This document shows, one piece after another, positions 29,189 through 33,696 of a stretch of DNA of 33,696 nucleotides. The notes beneath the pieces were generated by a model that was given only the letters and a program-made list of their open reading frames with translations, was not told where the DNA came from and made no database searches. Both the position numbers and the translations under genes were made by a program. How positions within the stretch are numbered: the first letter of the stretch is position 1; the number at the start of each line of letters is the position of its first letter. Source of the stretch: Hyphomicrobiales bacterium (GTDB lineage: Bacteria > Pseudomonadota > Alphaproteobacteria > Rhizobiales > CAJQND01); NCBI GenBank assembly GCA_028285595.1, contig JANQOW010000098.1:1-33696 (forward strand), in the 5' to 3' direction.

Positions 29189-30429
29189 AGCGGCTGCAAC
29201 AGGGCGTGACGTTTCTTGCCGAACGACAGCTTGATCACGCCATCTGCATTCAGATCGCTCTCTGAGAGCTCCTGTTTCTCGTTGTTCACCGCCACATCAT
29301 TGACTTTGATCGCCCCACCTTTGATGTGCCTGCGGGCTTCGCCGTTGGAGTTGGCCAGACCAGCGGCCACCAGTGCGGTGAGGAGGCCCGGTTGGGCTGC
29401 CAGATCATATGAGAAGGTTGGCAGCCCCTCTGCGGCCGCGCCTTCTTCAAACGTCTTGCGCGCGGTTTCCGCGGCCTCTTCAGCTTCCTGCCTGCTGTGA
29501 ACGATCGCGCAGACTTCTGTCGCCAGAACCTTTTTCGCCTCGTTCAGCTCCACCCCGTCAAGGCTCTCTAACCTGGCCACCTCGTCCAGGGGCAATGTGG
29601 TGAACAGGCGCAAAAACCGGCCCACATCGGCATCTTCGGTGTTCCGGAAATATTGCCAGAACTCATAAGGGCTCAGCATATCCCCGTTCAGCCAGATTGC
29701 GCCCGCAGCCGATTTGCCCATCTTTGCCCCGGACGCCGTTGTCAGCAGCGGTGAGGTCAGCGCAAACGCCTGGTTTCCGGCCACCCGGCGGGTCAGCTCC
29801 ATGCCGTTTATGATGTTGCCCCACTGGTCGGAGCCGCCCATCTGCAAGGAGCAGCCAAACCGCCGGTTCAGCTCCAAATAGTCGTAAGCCTGGAGGATCA
29901 TGTAGTTGAACTCCAGGAAGGTGAGGGGCTGTTCGCGGTCGAGCCGCAGCTTCACCGAATCAAATGACAGCATCCGGTTGATGGTGAAATGGGGGCCGTA
30001 ATCGCGCAGGAATTCGATGTAGTTGAGCTCCTTCAACCAGTCATCATTATTGACCATGACCGCATCTGTCGGGCCGTCACCGAAGGTGAGCACTTTGGCG
30101 AACACCTTCTTGATGCCGGCCATGTTCTGCGCGATTTGCTCATCGCTGAGGAGCTGCCGGCTTTCATCTTTGCCGGATGGATCGCCCACCTTGGTTGTGC
30201 CACCGCCCATCAGGGCGATGGGGCGGTGCCCGGTCTGTTGCAGCCAGTACAAGATCATGATCGGCAAGAGCGAACCGGCATGGAGGCTCGTCGCCGTGCA
30301 GTCAAAGCCGATATAGGCCGTGATGACGTCTTTAGCGGCGGCCTCGTCCAAGGCCTCCGGATCGGAGCACTGGTGGATGAAGCCGCGCTCTTGTAGAATA
30401 CGCAGGAAGTCGGATTTAAACTGGGTCAT
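29185..30429 (-). CDS. tyrS: Tyrosyl-tRNA synthetase
   Basis: This 414-residue class I synthetase charges tRNA-Tyr. The HIGH-like motif is in [17 protein letters not shown], and the KMSKS equivalent is [13 protein letters not shown]. The tyrosine pocket segment [11 protein letters not shown] is present. A C-terminal S4 RNA-binding domain occupies the last 65 or so residues ([17 protein letters not shown]). I start at the ATG at 30429 ([17 protein letters not shown]); the open frame further upstream crosses into the divergent anmK gene and lacks family similarity. It converges on the AsmA-like gene with overlapping stops (29185-29188). Confidence 0.96.
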   Translation of the reverse strand: MTQFKSDFLRILQERGFIHQCSDPEALDEAAAKDVITAYIGFDCTATSLHAGSLLPIMILYWLQQTGHRPIALMGGGTTKVGDPSGKDESRQLLSDEQIAQNMAGIKKVFAKVLTFGDGPTDAVMVNNDDWLKELNYIEFLRDYGPHFTINRMLSFDSVKLRLDREQPLTFLEFNYMILQAYDYLELNRRFGCSLQMGGSDQWGNIINGMELTRRVAGNQAFALTSPLLTTASGAKMGKSAAGAIWLNGDMLSPYEFWQYFRNTEDADVGRFLRLFTTLPLDEVARLESLDGVELNEAKKVLATEVCAIVHSRQEAEEAAETARKTFEEGAAAEGLPTFSYDLAAQPGLLTALVAAGLANSNGEARRHIKGGAIKVNDVAVNNEKQELSESDLNADGVIKLSFGKKRHALLQPL

Positions 30430-30493
30430 GAGACTTGTGTGAATCTGCCAAGGTCTGTCAAATGAGGCATGGCTCATAACACGGGAGCGGCCG

Positions 30494-31612
30494 GTGACGG
30501 AAGTGCTCAGAGCAATCGGTTTGATGAGTGGCACATCTATGGACGGCATAGATGTGGCGTTGATTGAAACAGACGGTGAGGGGGTCGTGCGCCGGCGCGC
30601 TGATTGGTCCATTGAGTATGGCGCAGATCAGCGCAAAGTGATCGCCGGCGCCCTGGCGGAAGCCAATTCCTTAACCGACCGAACCGCGCGCCCTCCAGCC
30701 ATTGCCCAGGCGGAAGCTGAGATCACGAACGCGCACATTCGCGCGGTCCAAGGGTTCTTGGAAGAACAGGACTTGGCCGCTGGCGATGTGGACGTGATCG
30801 GCTTTCACGGCCAAACGGTGATCCATAAACCCCATGAGCGTCTGACAGTACAGATCGGCGATGGGGCTGAGATGGCCCGGGCGCTTGGCATTGCCACAGT
30901 TTTTGACCTGCGTGCCGCCGATGTTTGTGCGGGCGGGCAAGGCGCACCGTTTGCGCCTGTGTATCACCGGGCCATGGCCCAGGCGCTCAGCGCGGCCCCG
31001 GCAGTGTTTGTCAACATTGGAGGCGTTTCAAACGTCACCTATATAGGTCCTGACGGCGATCTGATCGCCTTCGACACAGGACCAGGCAATGCTCTCATCG
31101 ACGATTGGGTCCACCGGCACACGGGCGCCCCGGTTGACATTGGCGGTCTGCACGCCAGCAAAGGGGCCGGCCAATTTGATCAGGCTTTGCTGGATCAGAT
31201 GCTGGACAATCCGTTTTTCGACTTGGCGCCCCCGAAATCCCTGGACCGAAACGATTTCGATGCAAAGGCTGCCGAAGGGCTGTCATTGGATGCGGGCGCA
31301 GCCTTGCTGACTGCTTTCACCGCCGCCAGCTTGGAACGCAGCGCGCAATGGTTTCCTCAAACCCCAAAAGAGTGGGTGATTTGCGGCGGAGGCCGAAAGA
31401 ACCCGGAGCTGATGCGCCAGCTTAAAGAGCGGCTCGGGGCACAGGGCGCCAAAGTCTCGGTGCCGGAAGATTATGGGTTCAACGGCGACAGTGTGGAGGC
31501 GGAGGCGTTTGCCTACCTCGCTGTGCGGTCGTTGCGAAAGCTGCCCTTAAGCTATCCTGGCACCACAGGGTGTCCGGAGCCGCTTACCGGCGGAGTTCTT
31601 TGCACGGCTTAA
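30494..31612 (+). CDS. anmK: Anhydro-N-acetylmuramic acid kinase
   Basis: The 372-residue sugar kinase opens the ring of 1,6-anhydro-MurNAc and phosphorylates it, returning peptidoglycan fragments to the amino-sugar pool. The N-terminal phosphate loop reads [15 protein letters not shown] (9-23). Also visible are [24 protein letters not shown], the catalytic-type block with KSLDRNDFD, and the ATP-binding [10 protein letters not shown]. The start is GTG at 30494 with GGAG six bases upstream. It is divergent from tyrS with 64 bp between starts, and its stop overlaps that of the converging hydrolase. Confidence 0.96.
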   Translation: MTEVLRAIGLMSGTSMDGIDVALIETDGEGVVRRRADWSIEYGADQRKVIAGALAEANSLTDRTARPPAIAQAEAEITNAHIRAVQGFLEEQDLAAGDVDVIGFHGQTVIHKPHERLTVQIGDGAEMARALGIATVFDLRAADVCAGGQGAPFAPVYHRAMAQALSAAPAVFVNIGGVSNVTYIGPDGDLIAFDTGPGNALIDDWVHRHTGAPVDIGGLHASKGAGQFDQALLDQMLDNPFFDLAPPKSLDRNDFDAKAAEGLSLDAGAALLTAFTAASLERSAQWFPQTPKEWVICGGGRKNPELMRQLKERLGAQGAKVSVPEDYGFNGDSVEAEAFAYLAVRSLRKLPLSYPGTTGCPEPLTGGVLCTA

Positions 31613-32262
31613 ACCTTGCCGTCCGATTTCAACCTGGCATCCAGATAGTTGACGGTGACATCCATCAGCTCTTCCAGCTTGCCTTCGAAGAAATGGTTAG
31701 CGCCGTCGATCACCTCATTGTCGATCACAATGCCCTTCTGGGTTTTCAGGCGCTCGACCAGCTTGTTGACGTCTTCAAGCGGTGTGACGGAATCATTGTT
31801 GCCGTGCACGAACAGTCCCGAAGCCGGGCAGGGCGCCAGGAACGAGAAGTCGTAATGGTTGGCCATGGGACAGATGGACAAAAAGCCGTCGATCTCCGGA
31901 CGCCGCATCAAAAGCTGCATGGAGATCCAGGCCCCGAATGACACCCCGGCGATCCAGCAGGTGCGGGCATCCTTGTTGAAGGTCTGCAGCCAGTCCAGAG
32001 CCGCGGCCGCATCCGACAGTTCACCAGCGCCATTGTCGTACATGCCTTGGCTGCGCCCCACACCGCGGAAGTTGAACCGCAGCACCGAGAAATCCCGTTG
32101 GGCAAACGCATAGTAGAGCGCATGCACGATGGGATTGTTCATAGTGCCGCCGAACTGAGGATGCGGATGCAACAAGATTGCGATCGGTGAGTTTGGCGTC
32201 TTGTTCTCGTGATAACGAGCCTCAATACGTCCGGCTGGGCCGTTGAAGATGACCTCTGGCAT
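31609..32262 (-). CDS. Alpha/beta hydrolase (COG2945 type)
   Basis: The 217-residue protein has a compact alpha/beta-hydrolase fold. The nucleophile elbow is G106-V-S108-F-G110, with D157 (GNNDSVTP) and H190 (DGANHFF) completing the triad. The segment LLHPHPQFGGTMNN (31-43) is the oxyanion-side loop typical of COG2945. The substrate is unknown. I start at the ATG at 32262, with AGGA five bases upstream; the frame stays open 83 codons further but that part is unlike the family and crosses the iscR promoter. Genes of this type often sit divergent to iscR-suf in alphaproteobacteria. Confidence 0.88.
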   Translation of the reverse strand: MPEVIFNGPAGRIEARYHENKTPNSPIAILLHPHPQFGGTMNNPIVHALYYAFAQRDFSVLRFNFRGVGRSQGMYDNGAGELSDAAAALDWLQTFNKDARTCWIAGVSFGAWISMQLLMRRPEIDGFLSICPMANHYDFSFLAPCPASGLFVHGNNDSVTPLEDVNKLVERLKTQKGIVIDNEVIDGANHFFEGKLEELMDVTVNYLDARLKSDGKV

Positions 32263-32376
32263 GATGTTCCTATCGCTGAGACTAAAGGGGAAGACGGGTT
32301 CTGCGCTGCTCTTATCGTGCGGGTTTAGATGGCCGATGCAAAAAAAGCGCCAAATGGGGTGAATCACCTGCGCAGA

Positions 32377-32404
32377 ATACTTGACTCCCCTAGTCGGGAA
32401 ATAT
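32377..32404. promoter_or_regulatory. IscR-type operator box
   Basis: The site reads ATACTTGACT, CCCCT, AGTCGGG, AAATAT in order. TTGACT and AGTCGGG-type arms flanked by ATA and TAT are the layout of IscR type 1 (Fe-S form) sites. It covers the -35 box and spacer of the promoter at 32381-32409. A TATTCT -10-like hexamer for the minus-strand hydrolase (32374-32379) also touches it, so both genes could respond. Binding is inferred from the match, not shown. Confidence 0.7.
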
Positions 32405-32409
32405 ATATC
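32381..32409 (+). promoter_or_regulatory. Sigma70-type promoter of the iscR operon
   Basis: TTGACT (32381-32386) and TATATC (32404-32409) are separated by 17 bases. A start near 32416 would leave a leader of about 150 bases before iscR, in which I see no gene. The rest of the 304-bp gap 32263-32566 holds no further strong signal. Confidence 0.65.
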
Positions 32410-32566
32410 CACATTAGAATTGTTCAAATGTGTCAGGATGAGACTGCCGGTAATGCAGCGTGACTGACGATCGAGGCGTTCTGATAGCACAAAAGTGCAG
32501 GCAAAGGGCAAGTCCTAGTTTGCCGAACTTTATGTTCCGCCAGAACGCGTTGTGGAGCCGAGGCGC

Positions 32567-33034
32567 ATGAAGCTTTCAACCAAAGGCAGATATGCCGTAA
32601 TGGCCATGGCCGACATCGCCCAACAGGGCGGTTTGGGCCCGGTTTCCTTGGGCGATATCTCCGGGCGTCAGGGCATCAGCCAAGCCTTCCTGGAACAGCT
32701 ATTCGCCAAGTTGCGCAAGCAGGGTTTGGTGGAGAGCGTGCGCGGGCCCGGTGGCGGCTATTCTCTGTCCAGGGACGCCGATGACATCCAGATTGTTGAT
32801 ATCATCTCCGCGGTAGACGAGCCTTTGCAGATCACGCGCTGCCAGGGCGATGCGCTCGATGGCTGTGTGGATGGTGAGAAATGCGTCACCCACGAACTGT
32901 GGGCGGCATTGGGCCGCCAGGTCTATGGCTTCCTGGCAGCGGTCACATTGGGAGATGTGGTCGGCGGTCGAAATCTTGCTCTGGCCGCAAGCGTGCGCCG
33001 GGCTAAGGCCCCTCCTGTGAGGTCGCAAGCGTGA
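32567..33034 (+). CDS. iscR: Rrf2 family Fe-S cluster regulator IscR
   Basis: The 155-residue regulator starts [18 protein letters not shown], the IscR-type N-terminus of the Rrf2 family, with a winged helix-turn-helix over about residues 1-65 (including PGGGYSL). Three cysteines that could hold a [2Fe-2S] cluster lie at C92, C100 and C106, with H109 after them. The spacing C-x7-C-x5-C differs from E. coli IscR (C-x5-C-x5-C) and equals that of RirA. I use the ATG at 32567; a GTG at 32552 is also in frame. The gene overlaps the cysteine desulfurase start by four bases (GTGA), so the two are translated together. Confidence 0.92.
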   Translation: MKLSTKGRYAVMAMADIAQQGGLGPVSLGDISGRQGISQAFLEQLFAKLRKQGLVESVRGPGGGYSLSRDADDIQIVDIISAVDEPLQITRCQGDALDGCVDGEKCVTHELWAALGRQVYGFLAAVTLGDVVGGRNLALAASVRRAKAPPVRSQA

Positions 33035-33696
33035 GCGAAGCGCGGACATATCTTGACCACAACGCAACCAGCGCGCTGCGCCCGCAGGCTAAAGCGGCCA
33101 TGGTGGACGCGCTGGACGCCGGTGGAAACCCGTCATCAGTCCACACCGAGGGCCGTGCGGCGCGCCGCCGTGTCGATGTGGCGCGTGAGCAGGTGGCCGG
33201 CCTCGTGGGCGCAAGAGCGGATATGGTGATCTTCACGTCCGGCGGTACGGAGGCCAACGCGCTCGCCCTGCGCGGCAGCGGTGCTGAGCGACTGATCATT
33301 TCCGCCACCGAGCACCCCGCAGTCATGGATGCTGCCCGGGGGTCGGATTTGCCGGTTTCAATTGTCCCAGTGGATGAAAACGGCGTTCTGGAGTTAGAGG
33401 CTCTGGAGCGGGTGCTGACGAACGACAACGGCAAAGCGCTCATCTCCGTGATGGTCGCAAACAACGAAACCGGCGTCCTGCAGCCCATCCAAGAGATCGT
33501 GTCTCTGGCTCAAGCGCACGGTGCGCTCGTCCACACGGATGCGGTCCAGGCGGCCGGAAAAATCACCGTCTCGTTTCCGCTTCTGGGTATCGACATGCTG
33601 ACGCTGTCCGCCCACAAGCTCGGAGGCCCGCAAGGTGTTGGCGCTCTGGTTGTGCGCGATGGCTTGGAACTTACCCCAATGTTGCTGGGGGGCGGC
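33031..33696 (+). CDS. Cysteine desulfurase (NifS/IscS-like), 3' truncated by window edge
   Basis: The frame opens with GTG at 33031 and runs to the end of the window without a stop, giving 222 residues, somewhat over half of the usual 380-400. It is a fold-type-I PLP enzyme that takes sulfur from cysteine for Fe-S cluster assembly. Visible signatures are YLDHNATS at the N-terminus, [13 protein letters not shown] (cofactor phosphate loop), [31 protein letters not shown], and the PLP lysine motif [14 protein letters not shown]. The mobile catalytic cysteine loop lies beyond the window. Overlap with iscR points to an iscR-desulfurase-suf operon. Confidence 0.94.
   Translation, partial: MSEARTYLDHNATSALRPQAKAAMVDALDAGGNPSSVHTEGRAARRRVDVAREQVAGLVGARADMVIFTSGGTEANALALRGSGAERLIISATEHPAVMDAARGSDLPVSIVPVDENGVLELEALERVLTNDNGKALISVMVANNETGVLQPIQEIVSLAQAHGALVHTDAVQAAGKITVSFPLLGIDMLTLSAHKLGGPQGVGALVVRDGLELTPMLLGGG

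Noticed and set aside
30430..30612. 61-residue N-terminal extension of TyrRS
   Set aside because: It overlaps the start of the divergent anmK gene and has no similarity to the family; [11 protein letters not shown] at 30429 is a normal TyrRS start.
32263..32511. 83-residue N-terminal extension of the alpha/beta hydrolase
   Set aside because: It would be read through the iscR promoter and operator region, has no family features, and a well-placed AGGA precedes the ATG at 32262.

Overview
This window reads as chromosomal DNA of a free-living alphaproteobacterium, most likely of the Rhizobiales or a related order. The signs are: GC-rich coding with frequent GTG/TTG starts; the order tuf - tRNA-Trp - secE - nusG - rplK - rplA - rplJ - rplL - rpoB - rpoC; the run dacA - tmk - holB - metG - tatD - MBL hydrolase; the block bcp - AsmA-like - tyrS - anmK; and an iscR gene directly ahead of a cysteine desulfurase. 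The taxonomic call rests on protein families and gene order only. Coding density is high. Almost every gene is an ordinary core gene, and I found no prophage, transposase, CRISPR array or toxin/defence island.

Layout. 1-12246: the 3' end of tuf, tRNA-Trp(CCA), then the secretion/transcription/ribosome/RNA-polymerase cluster on the + strand. It contains an L10-leader-type gap before rplJ, a strong stem-loop between rplL and rpoB, a hairpin between rpoB and rpoC, and a textbook intrinsic terminator after rpoC. 12365-18449: a tightly packed + strand operon for cell-wall trimming (dacA), dTMP synthesis (tmk), the clamp-loader delta' subunit (holB), methionyl-tRNA synthetase (metG), a TatD nuclease and an MBL-fold hydrolase. 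18450-18748: non-coding, with a dispersed palindromic (REP-like) element whose right end has grown into a 22-bp tandem array. 18749-20587: a fold-III ornithine decarboxylase and a divergent Lrp/AsnC regulator sharing a palindrome. 20646-24899: a Do-family periplasmic protease, RarA, a LysR regulator and a divergent cytochrome c'. 25008-31612: a one-cysteine Bcp peroxiredoxin, a large AsmA/YhdP-like envelope protein, TyrRS and AnmK. 31609-33696: a COG2945-type alpha/beta hydrolase, IscR, and the first part of a cysteine desulfurase that runs off the window and probably starts a suf/isc operon.

The most informative non-coding signals are an IscR-type box laid over a good sigma70 promoter in front of iscR (32377-32409), a 23-bp palindrome between the decarboxylase and the AsnC gene (20047-20069), the REP-seeded tandem array (18658-18730), and the stem-loops within the rpl-rpo operon. 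I saw no clearly new multi-gene system. The findings are therefore mostly regulatory sites and departures from family norms (one-Cys Bcp, altered metal motif in the MBL protein, IscR cysteine spacing, delta' without zinc cysteines).
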